Shown: positions 25,738 through 40,700 of the stretch, piece by piece
How positions within the stretch are numbered: the stretch's first letter is position 1
How the letters are laid out: each line of letters begins with the position of its first letter
Origin: Symsagittifera roscoffensis
Lineage: Eukaryota; Xenacoelomorpha; Acoela; Convolutidae
Reading direction: 5' to 3'
Length of the DNA: 64,000 nt
NCBI RefSeq assembly: GCF_963678635.1
Contig: NC_087070.1
Coordinates: 32,465,704 to 32,529,703, forward strand
Notes under the pieces: model-generated
What the model was told of the DNA's origin: nothing
The model's input: the letters and a program-made list of their open reading frames with translations, nothing else
Database searches by the model: none
Made by a program: the position numbers and the translations under genes

Positions 25738-28700
25738 CTGAAAAGTCTTGATCAGATTTCATTGTTCGGTTTAACGCTTTTGCTAACACATTTATGTTAT
25801 TTAGTATGCTTATAATTAGTATTATGATAAGTTCTTTGACGCTCAAAAATTCTGTGAAATTGTTCATTTTTGTAAAAATAAAAATAAGTAATAAATAGAA
25901 AAGGTTGGTTTTGAAAATCCTTTAAAGAGCTTTTTGACCTTTCATTATCTTTTCAGATACATTTTTATTCAGTCTAAAATTGTTCTGTTTTGTCAAATCT
26001 TCGTTTCGATAGAGTTTCTCAGCTGCAAATCTATTTCGATTGAAGTTTTGACCAGAATTTTTTTCGTTTAAAAGCTTACCTAGCGCGTGCAGGAGTGGAG
26101 TTGCGGTTTATATAGAATCCGAGCCAAGACAGCATCACGATGAGAGCAGCAGGGGCGAACACCTAAAGAGTAAGAAACAAACGGAAGAAAGAAAGAAAGA
26201 AATTTATTTCTTTCATTCAAAAATATGCACATCAGAGTTTTATACATAGATCAGTTTTATACATTCATGCAATATCATTGACCAGAGCGGATACTAAATC
26301 GGCTTTTTGGTCGCTGTGTAGTGCCCTAAAACATAGTATTTCAGTAGTTCCTAAAACAGTTATTGTTATTCAGTAATTAGGATGTATTTTAAACTTCAGT
26401 TTTTTTTAGAAGTAATTAAATGCGTCTAGATTCTTGGATATATCAAGAAACTCTTTGTATTTGGAGTGAAAGTCTACAATGCCTAAGGAAAAAAAATCGT
26501 TTTTTTTTTTGAACTAACAGATCAACAATATATCATCAAATGAATTAATGGATAGACAACGGGGTCTGTTGATCCCTTATCGTCTACCCTTGATATCCAA
26601 GGCAATCCAAAAATTCATAAAGAATTAAAAAGAAAAAAAATTTAAATGATTTTTTTTCTACTTTTATATAAAAAAGTCGAAAAATTTTATTTCTTTAAAG
26701 CTTTCTTAAAGTCAGCAAAACTTTTTGAGACAATTGGTGAAGTTTGACTTAGTTTTCGAGCCACAAAAGTTTAAGAGTGCACTTTTACTGTATCTGGAAG
26801 GCAAAAAAATCTACTTATCGACAGCAAAATGAGCAGCTAAAATTCAGTCGGTTTCTTTGATCGCTTCAAATTACAAAAAAATAACACGTTTAAAATTATG
26901 AAAGCCATTGATTTGAAATATTAACAAAAAATTGGACTTACCATATTCTGCCAGGTTATGAAAGGCTTCCTCATAAATTTTTGCCTAGTATTATTGTTAA
27001 GTTTGTGTTTTTTGAAAATATAAACAAAAATATAAACACTACCTACAAAGCACGAAAAAGAATGTTTGGAAACAAAATCCATAACATGGTCTGATTACTT
27101 ACTTTAACGCAAAACTACCTCCGCTAGAAACAAATTTACGAAACGAGATAGCAAGCCTAGGATATATTACATCATCGAATAACTGCGTAGTAACAGTTAA
27201 ATAAAATAATGGTGATGGGTATCCAACATACGTGCCAGTAAAAAGCATGTAGCAATTGCAAAAACTGAAAATCCCCGATAAAAAATGATAATACATCAAT
27301 GGAGAGATAGAACGTTCTAACAAAAAAAGGCCTGCTGCGTCATTAAGAGATGAAGAACGTATCAGTCGCTTCTACGCAAATTTATCGCCTGATCAAAAGA
27401 AGCATGCAATGGAGAAGTGAAAACACACTGATGTGAACTGGAAAAAATGAGACTGCTAACTCATGATAATTTGGATTAATTATCAACAAAATTAGGCATG
27501 TTCTGATACATTTAGCAAACATACACTGCTTCGGTTATATACAGGCAAAATCGAGTTTTTGTAATTTTTTGCTTAGTTTTGATCTGGCATCACTTATTTG
27601 TTTCTCAAAGCTATTCTCAAGGTAAAAGTGCCTGGGCGTATTTGTGTTCTTTGATAAAATTTTATGGAATTATAAACAACAAAACAAACAGATCTTTTGA
27701 GTAGCGATTTGGTTTTTCCGGAAAACTACGGGTCGGGAAAGCGTATTCAACTGAAAATTTTATCTATTTTCACTTTCGAATAAAAAAGTTACAATTTTTT
27801 GTTTCTAATGAAGAATCTAAACAGCTGCGGGGATGCGACTTCAAGCCTCTCATGGCTCTCTTCATGTTAGAAATTAGCATGCGTAAACAAAAGTCTGCTA
27901 AAACTTGATCGCTTGTTTTTCATCGGTCATACAACAACTCCCTCCGGTAAATTGGGTAAGTAAATAAAACGTGTTGCGATTTTCTGGTTCGCCTATCATT
28001 AAAGATGTAAAGCAGGAACTTGAAAACAATGAAATAAGTTTCTGCTACCACAAATCAACTTTAGTTCGAGAAAAGTGCAGTATAACAGATTATCTGAATA
28101 AAGGAAAAACTAATGCAATACTGAATTGTTTCAAAAGTTAATTCTATTTTTAAAAAAAATAAGAAGTTTATTCTTGGAATAAGTATTTGCGATTTTTTGA
28201 TCAACCTTGTTCTCAGATGCTTTGCTTTCAAGAAAAATTATAGTGAAGAAAAGAAATTCCATGCTTTTCTTCTTTAGCATAGATCATTTAGGCTCTGAAT
28301 GCAAAAACTAATTAAAATTTGCAATAATTTTTTATTGTACTGTAGAAGAGGTTAGTATTACGGTTTTCTGCATCTGTCAAAGCTTTGATGTCTCTGTTCG
28401 ACAAACAAATAATCGGATTAAAAGACTTAACATCTAATTGTTTCAACAACCCTGCTTGTTTATGTTTTTTTTCCAGGCTATGCACTTTTGTGATGATTTT
28501 TCAACTAAATAATCATCTTAACTGAACAAAAAAAATCCTCGAAAAGGTCATTAAAATGGCAAAACTGAAATCTTGAAGCAACAGCAATGAAAACTACTAT
28601 TAAAAAAATCTAACAAGATTTTTTTCGTCGAACACTAGACCAATGAATCAAAAACTTGATTAAATTATGGGTTTGTTGAACACGAAAAGTCTACCATTAG

Positions 28701-31700
28701 TAATTGCGATTACAGAGACGTGGCTCAATGACGACGTCGAAACCCTTCAGTTTTCGTTGGAAACATTCATCCGATTAGGGCGACTAACAGATTGCGGGGA
28801 GGAGGTGGAGTTTCTAAAAACTCAGAGATGGAGTTGCTTATAGAAATTAAAAATGTTTGATAAAAGGCCTGCAATTGCAAATACAAACGATTGAAATCAA
28901 AATCGATAGAAAAATCTCCCTCGTACATAAAACACTATACGAAGCACCACAGCCAGATGAATTCCTTGATTTGCTCGCTGAGTACATAGCATAAATGAAA
29001 CTGCAACCAAAAAAATGTATATTTTGTGCGGCGATTTTAACATTGACATGAAAGAACAACAACGTGTCCAGTCTAAAAAACACTCTCAGAACATTTGATC
29101 TATAACCTGTCAATGATCTTAAGACTACCAGAGATACGGAAACAAGTTCGACTTGCCTTGATTTGTTTTGCAAATGCTTATGCTGAAACTAACATAGAGG
29201 CCATTAATATATCGGATCATCACTCAATTCAATTGACTTCCAACAAAACCATTAATCAGAGCAATAAGGAACCAATTAAAGTTTGGAAACAACCATTAAA
29301 TTGTTTAGAAAACGATTATTTTTAATTGAAAGCAAATTGGTTCTGGGATAAATTTACAAAAATAAAGAGACTAACTTACTAGAGCATTTGAACATGGTTG
29401 ACAACTGGAATCTTTTAATCAAAAGCATAGCAGAATATTCCAACAAATACATTCCAAAAAAATTAGAAAACAAATTGTTCCATTTGAGAAAAACTGGGTC
29501 ACACAATAGTGAGAAATGCTTGCAACAAAAAAAGAGCTTTTACTACCGCTATAAAAAAGTACATCGACAGAAAACAAACTGTCACTTGCAAAAATAAATA
29601 AGCATGTTTAACTAATTTGTTGCAAAGCCAAGGCTACACACTATCAAAATCAAATGCAATCAAATTCAAAAATCAACATGAAAAAAGTTTGCAGTAAAAT
29701 TAATGAAATAAAAAGCAAAAACTTCAGGCAAGCAATAAAGAAGTATACGTCGCCTGAGGAATTTAGTTCCTATTTTGCATCAACTGGAAAAAAATTATCA
29801 GAACGGTAAAAACTATCTGCCAGTTCAAGTACTTTACACCAGCTCAAGTACCTTACAAGTTCAAGTACCTTACAACTACATTACACCAGTTGAAGGAATT
29901 TACAAGTTCCTGTTTATTGGATTAAAACCATACATATAATTGCTTTTAAAATCGTTATAAATTATTTTGTTTTCAGACAAAAAAATTAATTATAATCAAA
30001 TTAAAATCTTGTATAACGAGTTATAAAATTTTGTATTATTTACAAACTTTTTGCGAAGTTATTCGCAAATTTTGCTTCATACTACATAACTCACAAACAA
30101 CTCGAATTTTAAATATTTTTTATTGGTATTTTACATTTAACAACCTCATCAACCTTAACAACCTCAACCTTAACAACGACCTTTAAAAGCGTCTTTTACT
30201 CAAACACAGGTGTGCCTAGAAAATAGTTGCAATTAACTGCTCATGTGAAAATCAAATATTTTATTTCTAGTAACGCAGCAATAAACTAACTATTTGCGGA
30301 AAATTAAAAAAAGCTATTACTAAAATTTTGCAAAAAACATATGAACATTTTTTCTCTGTATTTTTATTTAGGGAAGCTCCAAATATCATACAATTTCTGA
30401 CACTGGTGTTTCACTCCAAAAACTGTGGTTGACTTTTAGAAAGCACTTTTTTTTAGATTGAGAGGCTTGATAGTCATTTGATGGGTTTTGGCTGCCAAAT
30501 TTTCGTCCGGGAATGAAAGTTCTGTCGGAAAATTTTCGACAATTTCTTATTGAAAGGTTTCAGTGCCAGTTTTTGAACTAATCGCTTACCTAGCTTTTTT
30601 TCGTCAACTCCTTCAATGTTAGAACTTATCGCAGACTTATGGTATCAACTCCCTCAATTCTGCATCTTCGTTGTCCAGAACATCTTTTATCTCAAAAAAA
30701 ACGACTGCGCATCGTAAAAGCACCAGACCACCTCGTAGTAAACCGTAAAATCAGTTTTAGGCTCGTTTCCTGTCGGAGAATGGCCGATTTTTTCTAATTG
30801 AAAGTTTTTCCATGATTCCATTGATCTTATTCAGTAAATCTTCATGTGGCTAAATTTAATTGATGGCCTGCATGCAAGATTAGGTTCTACGTTTCCCTAA
30901 AAATAAGAGAAATAACTGCAAAAATATTGCAACAAATGGGCAGAAAAATATGTATTGCAATGAAAATCTCAGTAAAATTAAATTTTTTTTTTTCAACACA
31001 ACGCTATATATTTATACATTTATTTATTGGGCCTCCCATAACTGCTCACAAGCACCTCCCTCTGCACTTAAAAACACACACACTTACTTGCCCATTTTTC
31101 ACACTTACGCCGTCACTCACCATGCTACCTCGCTATCCACTCCTACCCGCTTTTACAACTCGAAAGGTAGCAACTCTAGATAGATAGCAACGCAAAAACT
31201 AAGTAACATTTTCTCTACACGTATCAAAAAAAAACATTAACCTAACATTTACAATGTTCAAGTTATGAAAACATTCACTCTAAAAAATGAACATGTAATT
31301 TGTCACATATAGAATGATAAACATGTAAATTTACATGAAACAAAACGTAGAAACACATGTGTCAAATAACATGTGCAAAAACACTTGTAGAAATCACATG
31401 TTTTTTTCACATGTTGAATTTACATTATTAAAGTAGAAGGAGTTTTTGATGTAAAGTCTCAACTTTGATGATTTTTTGACTGTCTGCAATTGATGCCCGG
31501 GTCGAGGTCTCAGACTCGACTCATGTCCAGACTTTCGTTTCAAAATTTAGGCATGTCCTGATTTTCCAGACCAAAATTAGGCATGTTCAGACTTTAACGA
31601 CCAAAACTTGAGTTTTCCAGACTTTCGCGACCATGATGATCCGTCGCGACTTTCGCGACCGAAGCGGAGGTGGCACGACCAAAACATCGCGACTCAAATT

Positions 31701-34700
31701 AGGTATGTCCAGACTCTCGTGACCAAGAGTTGCATTTTCCAGACTTTTGCGACCGAAAAACTCAGGCGCGACTTTCGCGACCGATGCGGATACTGACGGT
31801 GCGACCCTGCGGCTCAGGAAACGGCGTGACCGGCGCGACCAAACTTAGCAATTGACTTGTGCTATAAAGTTTCACCATCTCAGAAAAAAAAGATCATAAG
31901 TCATTATTGTCGATTACAGCGGAATAAAAGATTACAGAGTTTTTAAATTGAAGAAAAGTTTTGGCAGAAAAATCTATGACAACAAACTATGTTCAATTTA
32001 ACATGGATTTTATCGCTTTAACTTTTAATAGAATAGCTTTGAAGATTAAAAATGTATCGAAAGTGCTGGAAAATTGTTTTTTGAGAAAATGTCGATTACA
32101 ACCAACTATAATAAATTTAAAAGTTGCTACTAATCCTTATAAAAATAGCTGCACTACTAGTACGATACAATTCAAATCAACTAAATTACATTTTTTTGAA
32201 AATTTTGTTGTGCATGATAATAAAATGACAATATGATTGACAATTATGAGGGGGTGCCAATGTGAATAAACTGCTGGTCAAATAATTTTCTCTTAAAAAT
32301 ATTGTAAGAAGCTTGTGATAAACTTTCATACGGGGCGTTTTTCCTGTCAAAATTCTGCCTGCGAATTAAACTTCTGGCGGAAAATTTTTGGCAATCACTC
32401 ACTCGATATTCTATGACCTCGCTGTTTATCCAAACTGTGGATTTCTATGATTAATGGTTGGAATTTGTGGCGCGTGGAATAGGGGCATACATAACAGTAG
32501 GGCGACGCTCCTTCTTTAGGGGTTCGACGCCTGCCCACCAAAAAAGTCAAGCTTCGGTACAGTTTTACAACATTCATTTTGGTCAACCAACTCTTTTTTC
32601 AATCGAGTTGTTAAAAAAGTTGAGGGGTGAGAACTTGAGCGGTGAGGTGAGAGAGCTCAAGTTTCAAGTTTGTTTTGTAAAAATTTACAAAATGAGCTCA
32701 AAATCGACGATATTGGTCTGTTCTTCAATAGAAGTTATACACTGCTGATTTAGATTAACCGGACAAAACGCGGTAAACTTGAAATTTAAAACGTGTTTTT
32801 CTCAAATTGGGTTGAGTTTAGGTGAAAGCTTATGAAGACAAAACTTGCTTAAAATTTTAGCAGAATTAATATGGTGTAATTTGTTTTGCGAAATTCGGGC
32901 CCAACAATTTACCCCAAAAATGGGCCATTTTGGCTTTTTTGAGTTATTCGAAAATTACGCAAAAAAAAATGAGTCAATCACAGATATAATTACGTTAAGG
33001 TGAGCCCCTTACGTAGCGCAACAAATTTTATGAAATGTATATTCTCCAAAACATTGTATAAGTTAATTTATTTTTGTTTGATAGACAAAAAAGATCGTTT
33101 TTACTATATAAAATACCAACTTTTTATTTAAAAACAATTTTTAAACGGATTGCAATTTTTTTAGAGAATATAACCTTCTTAAAGTTTGTTGCGCTACGTA
33201 AGGGGCTCACCTTCACGTAATTGTGTCTGCGATCGACCTGTTTTTTTGGCGTAACTTTTGAATAACTCAGAAAAGCCAAAATTACCCATTTTTGGGGCAA
33301 AATGTTGGGCCCGAATTTCGCAAAACAAATTACACCATATTAATTCTGCTAAAATTTTAAGCAAGTTTTGCCTTCATAAGTTTTCACCTAAACTCAATCC
33401 AATTTGAGAAAAACACGTTTAAAATTTCAAATTTAACGCGTTTTGTCCGGTTAATTTAAATCCGCACTGTAGTTGATTTAGAAAAATCAACATCGCGCGA
33501 ACAACGTGGTAAAAAGTTCGGAAAATAAATTGAAACTGATTCTACTGCGAACATAAAAATCGAATACAGAAAGCAGCTACATGTTTTTTCCAGTTGCTCA
33601 GCAGGACGACACTGAAATTGTTGTCTGTCATATACAAAAAATGCAAAAAGTTTTGGCGCGAGCACACCCAAAATTTAACAAGGGCTGCAAAAATTGTAAC
33701 TAGAGATTAAATTAAGCCACCATGGTTTTTGAATGTGACGTGATATCACAGTTACATCATGAGAAAGAACATTTTAATTTTTGTGGCCGGCTAAAAGGTC
33801 GCTATTACTCTTTGTTTAATTTTATTTTAGTTTTGATCACCAAAATAGGGGACAATTCCAGTTGTTTGTGCTCTTGTGGGTAAAAAGTGAAAATAATTAG
33901 AAAGAAAATCTCAAGCTGGTCTGATTTGATTGTTTATGCTCGAGGACATAGTTACTCGTTACGTTGCTGATGTCATACCATTTGTCCGCAGAATTTTGAA
34001 TTTATCAAAACATCTGACTGCTTGTTTCACAATGCAAGTGCGCTCTGCGAATATTCAGGAATTTGATCTCAGAAATTGAAAAAATTATCCAAAACTTGCC
34101 ATTTATATCAGTTGAGGATATCAGAACTAGAATCAATTTTAGAAACACTCATTTAGGATGATTTTTTGAGTGTTTTGTAGTTTTTCAGGATGAGAAGTCT
34201 GTAGACCCAAAGTTTGGAAAACTGAAAAATGTTGTTTTTAGATGAAACGCAATAATGTCAAGACGAGGGGAGCGCATACTTTAAAAAAATTGAGATCTGG
34301 ATCAAAAAATTATATAAGGCTGAAAACCTTCCTCGGAAATACTTTATCTGAAATGAAACGTTAGGAATCGGAAGCTTTGGTTGTCGACGAATTCTTAACT
34401 CAAACTACATGCTTCGATTGCTCTTTGCTGTAATGTAATTTAAAAATTTCATAAATCAGTGTTTTTTGAATGACTATCTGAAAAGAATGAAATTTTTTTC
34501 ACAATCGAATTTTTGTATTTGGTCTGGTAAACAGCCATTCTGCTAAAAGATGGCCTTTCTTCACCAGTTTTCTGTTGTTACATCGCATTGGCAACAATTT
34601 ATTCGAGTTGAAAATTGATTTCAAAATGATTTGAATCAAATTTAGTGGTGGAAATAGCGTATTACCAGGTGAAAAACTTAATAATTGTTCCGACCGTTTG

Positions 34701-37700
34701 AAAAATGTTGAGAAATTTTGTATTCGGGTGTTTTATTTTTTTCTGATTTTTTTTTTCATCTGGTTTTCCATGCAAAATCAAGTAGCACAAATAATCATCG
34801 GAATGGGTCAAGTGATATATTATATTAAGGCCCTTTAAGTCATGATTCGAACGACATCAAAAGTTTTCCATGAAGGCTGAAAATTTTCCGAAACGACTAG
34901 CCAAAAATCATTTTTTTCCAATCCCACTTTTCCTCATAAAAACTCCTGCCTCAAACCAAGTCAAATATATGATTTCAAACCAACGCACTCCCCTTAATTT
35001 TTTGTTTCCTGTAACTTTAATAGAGAATCAAGCATACCTGTACGAAGAAGGAAGACATGTTCCTTCCGAACTTGATGTGGACAAAGAGGGTGGAGAAGTT
35101 GCCCATCTCGTAGCCCACGAACGACTCATTGTGCTCGATGGAGAGGAAGTTCATCGTCAGGTCATCCAGGTTGCGGGTGGGAAAGATGATGCCATCCTCC
35201 TTCTTCCACCGGTACATTATTTCTAGGCAATTTTTATGATTTAGAAAACGGAAAGTAAGAACAACAAGCAAAAGGAAAAAAAAATAAGAAAAAGAACAAG
35301 AAGCAGATGGCGATGAAAAAGAACACAAGAATAAGACGACGAAGAAAAAGAAGAAGAAGAAGAAGAAGAAGAAGAGAAGTAGAAGAAGAAGAAGAAGAAG
35401 AAGAAGAAGAAGAAGAAGAAAAGAAGAAGAAGATGAAGAAGAAGGAGAAGAAGGAGAGAAGAAGAAAAAGAAGAAGAAAAGAAGAAGAATAGAAGAAAAA
35501 AAAGAAGAAAAAGAACGGAAGAAGAAAAAGAAGAAGAAGGAGAAGAAGCCGAAAAAGAAGAAGAAGAAGAAAAAATATATAAGGAAGAAGAAGAAAAAGA
35601 AGAACACAAGAATAAAACGAAGAAGAAGAAACAAAAAGATGAAAAAGAAAAAGGAAAAAAGAAGAACACAAGAATAAGACAAAGAGGAAGAAAAGAAGAA
35701 GAAGAAGAAGAAGAAGTCGAATGGCCGACATTGTCAAGGTGGGATACATAATCCCGTTGCATAAAAGAGGTGCAAAAGACAACCCTGATAAATTCCGAGG
35801 AGTGGGCTTGTTATCTATGATTAGCACGATTAAGAGACTCAGAGACTGGAGTGAAAAGTTCGGGAAACGAGATGATAACCAATATGGTTTCCGAAAAAAC
35901 AGATTTACAGCTGACACGACCCAAATAATGATCAGACCACTGAAGACAATCGAAGGATATGCGAAAGCGAAAGTCTGAACAGAGTTAGAGCGTGTTTTCT
36001 AGATTTATGGCAAGCAAATTGAGGAGTCAACCGATCTCTAGTTAGGAAGATCATGGAAATGGGCATGGAAGTGACTTTTTTGGTCTGAAGGACCTGCATG
36101 AGATAACAGAATACAAGTTGAAAGGGAACGAGGAGCTCAAAGTTGATACCACAGCGAGGGTTGAGGAAAGGATGCCCTTCTTCACAATTACTTTTTATTA
36201 TCTTTCATCAGATTACTTTGAGAGATGCAGAAAAGCAGCATAAACACAATGGTCTGAAACTATTGTATATACCCAACCATACATGCATGATACAGCAAAA
36301 AGATAGAAGGACTGCTGAAGCAAAACACTTAACGCTGAAGTACATCTTGTTTGCCGACGACAGCAACAATGGAAAGCATGGACAACACGAGAAATTTTAC
36401 CAAAAGAGTCATTGGTCTCTTCAAAGAGAAGAAAAATGAAAGAAAAGAGAAAAATGTAACACTGGGTGAAAACAGTGCTGCAGAGACCAGATTGTTAAAC
36501 GTGTGGCCAGCTTAGTCAAAATATGCTAAAGTACGCATCCAATGCGGATTGGGGGCTTGACATAAGGTCAAAAAGTCTCTCAATAACTCACGACAAACAA
36601 AAAGGATGCAAGCACGAGTGATAGGCACGGTAGTACAAAACACCAAGTTGTTCAATGACCAATTACGCACATAGACAGTATCAGAAATCATTAGAATACA
36701 GGTTAAATTAGACAAATTTTATCGATATTTGTGGAGTTCTAAGTACGCGTGTGGAGTTCTAAACGATATGTGTGGCGTTGTAAGAATCAAGCCTAAAAGA
36801 AAAGGAAACAAAACAATAAAAAGAGATTGAACGTGAGAAAAGAACTTCACCTTATATCAATCCAACTGAAAATAGAAAAAGGAAGTATGGAAGGACTAGG
36901 ACCCAGGTTACAAATACCCATTGACAAAAGAGTAACGAAAGTAACCTCCAATTCGCTAAACAAGCTAGAAGAAGCTTGAAACCCGAACACGAAGTATCGA
37001 TGTACCTCTAGACACTGGATCAAGATAATGTGTGAGACAAGCGTGGACCAGCTAGAGATGAAAGACAACGCTATGAACAGGAAAAACTGGAAAGCGATAA
37101 TAAGGAATTGGATGTCTTACTTGGAACTTTGGAAGGAGTTGCTGGAGAAGGGTTGGGAAGGAGATAAAATCGAGCGATCACAGCGAACCAAAAGAATTAA
37201 CAGTGAGCCTGAACAAGGCAAACGAACACTCAACTTGAGACCTGGTATAAAGACACGTACAAGGAGAAAACACACGGTAAACGAGAGTGAACGCATGCAA
37301 AAAATGTCAAGCCAGCTTCACGTAAAACTAAATCTGAAAAATCACGATAAGAAATGCTCTGGTAAAACAATATGTTCCATCAACGAAAGAATGTCCATTT
37401 TGCAGAAAAGTTTTTTCAGCAGAAAACCTGGGTCGGCACACAGGGTGATACAGAGCGCTTTAAGGAAGAAACTAAAATGGCGAATACTCGAGAGAAAAGG
37501 AGAGAAGAAGGAGAAGAAGAAGAAGCAGAAGAAGAAGAAGAAGAACACGAAAAGAAGTTGATGATCAAGAGGAGAACAATAAGAATAAGAAGAAGAAGAA
37601 TAACACAAAAAGAAGAAGAGGAAAAATAAGATGCGGAAAAGAAGAAGAAGATCAAGAAGTGAAAAAAGATAGAACAAAATGAAATACTGTTTTGAGCTAA

Positions 37701-40700
37701 CCGTTAGCAGTTATGTGAGAAATATGGCAAAAGACAAAATTTATGTCAATGGTGTAGGTTTATCATCAAGAAATTATTTAACTAATCATGAATACTCTTC
37801 CAAAACCTGAACTTAACAATCACTCAAGCTTTTAGCAATGCAAGATTGCTTTTATGATTGAGAAAAATGACGCATCATACGAAACTACTCAGCTCTCAAC
37901 GATTAACCGTTGTTGACTCCTGATAAAAAAAAAAACAGATCTTTTTGCTGATTCTTTCTGACCGTGAAACGCTACCTCGCTCTTAAGCTAGATGCGAAAA
38001 TCATGCGGCCTCGATCTGAAATAATTTTATATACTCTCTCCACAACTTATCAAGGTTTTTTGAAACTACTGACCTTCTCTGACCCAATTGATCAAACTAT
38101 TAAAGCGGAAACTCGCTGATAACTTTAAATCGCCGAAATAGACTCTTACACTGCCGACTACGTAGCCAAAACGAACCAATGTCCCGAATACCATTACACT
38201 TGAGCCAAATAAAATAGAGATGAGTGAAACGCAGTGATTGATTACAATTTGCCCAAGCAGTGCGTATTTGATCTATTATTTATTTTTTATGTTAGCTTTT
38301 GCTAAATTTTGACTATCTCAGGGGATAGTTTTTCGGGAGGTGGAGCAATAAGCAGAATGGTCGAAGTTCAGAATGTGTAAAGACCAGGAAAACAGAAAAA
38401 TATTGACTTATATTGGTTTATACGGGCTAAATGATTAAAAAATAACTAGAATCGCCAAAAAATACCAAGAGAATGAATAAATTACGCTTGAAATTAAATA
38501 ATTTCATGGTTTTTTGATAAAAATCGTAAAAACTCTTGATTAAAGTAATCAAAATATGCTTGAAATGTTGGCTATACTTAGTATTTTTGACACTTCTGAT
38601 AATTAATTTACCGATTAGCTTATAAAAGTTGATATTTTTCTGTTTTCCTGCTCTTGGACCCATTCTGCTCTTAGACCCTTCTGCTTATTGAATGACCACT
38701 GTTTTTCTGCGCACTAGACTCTGTGATACTCCCCCTTTGCTAATAAATGCTGTTTCATTAAAGCGCAATGTCAGTCTTTCACTCTGAACTATTTGACGCC
38801 TCAGGCAATAGGAAATATGATATGCAGCGACTTTTTCATGGCTATTACGCATTCAACAAAATTTCCCCAATGAATCAAAAATTTTATTTGGTCAGTGAAT
38901 ATTCGAAGAAAAAAAACAGAAGATTGCTCGTATCAAGACATGGGTATATATTTATCCATATCCCAATTTTTTAAAATGAAAAAGTAATTTTTGTTTCCAA
39001 AAACGGAAAAAAACTTTAAAAAAATAAAAATTGTTTTTTTTTCTGGCGTTTTGGTAAACTTCTCCAACAATTTATCCAAAACATAAGTGGATATGTTTAC
39101 AATCTAATAAAGATTTGGATAAAACATAGCAGCTCACTTCATACCAAATGAACTTTACAAGCACCAAAAATATTGTGCGTTATTTGTCCGAAAATGGGCA
39201 AATTGGCAGTTTTCAAATTATCATAAATTACTATATACTATATGAACCCCAATATCTTTGATTGATAAAACGTTTCTGCTGAAAATAGCTAATAAAACTT
39301 GAAACAACTCAGAAAAAGAAAACCACAAAGCAAAAAATTTCTGTCAATATCTTCGAATATCGGAATCATGAATTTGGCTTAAGAAAAATCTAAATTGGGT
39401 TTTCTGCACGTTTTTATCATAGTTTAATATGGTTTAGCAAGAACTGGATGTCACATTCGTTCAAAAGGTTGATCAAACTCAATTCATCTAAATGGTGACA
39501 CTGATTCCTAGATGTCAGTGAAAATGGAATTCTGTATTGAAAAACTACCGTTTGATCGATGAACACATTAAGAAACTCTTGTTCGCAAACCATATTATGT
39601 GAGCAAATATCACCAACAGATCACGAACAAATTTTTTTGACCTTAACAAGCCTATAAAACACCGCTGTTTTTTAAACTTGTCATAAAAAACTGACAAAGT
39701 AAAACAAACAAAAATTAAAAAATACTCAAAAAAAACATACTGAATCAAAATAAAATACTGTTGTAGCGCAATGTCTGTCTGTCACCCATAAAGAATCAAC
39801 GCCTCAAGCTATAGGTAACATGATACGCCGCTACTTTTTCATGGCTATTACGCATTCGAAAAAAATTCTATGGTGCATCAAACTTTTTTTTGGTCAGCAA
39901 ACAATTACAAAAAATCAGAAGATTGCTCGTATGAAGACAAGAGATTTAGTGGGTCGATTTCCCGATTTTTTAAAATGAAATAGTGGTTTTTGATTCCAAA
40001 AATGGAAGAGATTTCATGACAGAATGAAGTTTTTTTTGGCGTTTTAGTAAACTCCTCAAAAAATCTAGGTAAAAATTAAGTGGACATTTTCAGAGTCCAA
40101 TGAAGGTTTAGAAAAAACATAGAAGCTCGCTTTATTCCAAATGAACGTTACAGCCACCAAAAAATTGTGCGTTATTTGTCTGAAAATGGCCGAGTAAGCA
40201 GTTTTCAAATCATCATGATTTATCAAAAAAACGATCACAGTTAATTATATTATATGAACCACAACATCTTTGATTGATAAAACAATTTTTGCGTAAAATA
40301 GCGACAAAAAATTGAAAGAACTCAGATAAAGAAAAACACAATGCAGAAAACTTCTGTCAAATTCTTTAAAGATCGGAATCATAAAATTGGCTTCAGAAAA
40401 ATCTAAATTTAGTTTTTTGCACACTTTTTATCATAGTTTTAATTTGGTTTAGCAAGAAGTAGGTGTTATATTCCTTCAAAAGGTTTGATCAAAACTCAAC
40501 TCATCTAAATTGTAACACTGAGTCCTAGATGTCTGTAAAAATGGAATTCTGTGTTGCAAAACAACCGTATGATCGATGAACATATTGAAAACCTCTTTTT
40601 CGCGTATCAATGTCAGCTATTGTAAGCAAACATAACCAATAGATCACGAAAAATTTTCTTCACATTAACAAACCTATAAGACACCACTATTTTTTTTTCT

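Noticed and set aside
27330-27420. Charged frame ending SPDQKKHAMEK
   Set aside because: Resembles arginine-rich transposon N-termini but is under 40 codons and has no partner domain.
35017-35917. Long minus-strand frames of up to 227 codons rich in Phe, Ser and Leu
   Set aside because: They are translations of the TTC tract; only the loop-C exon at one end is real.
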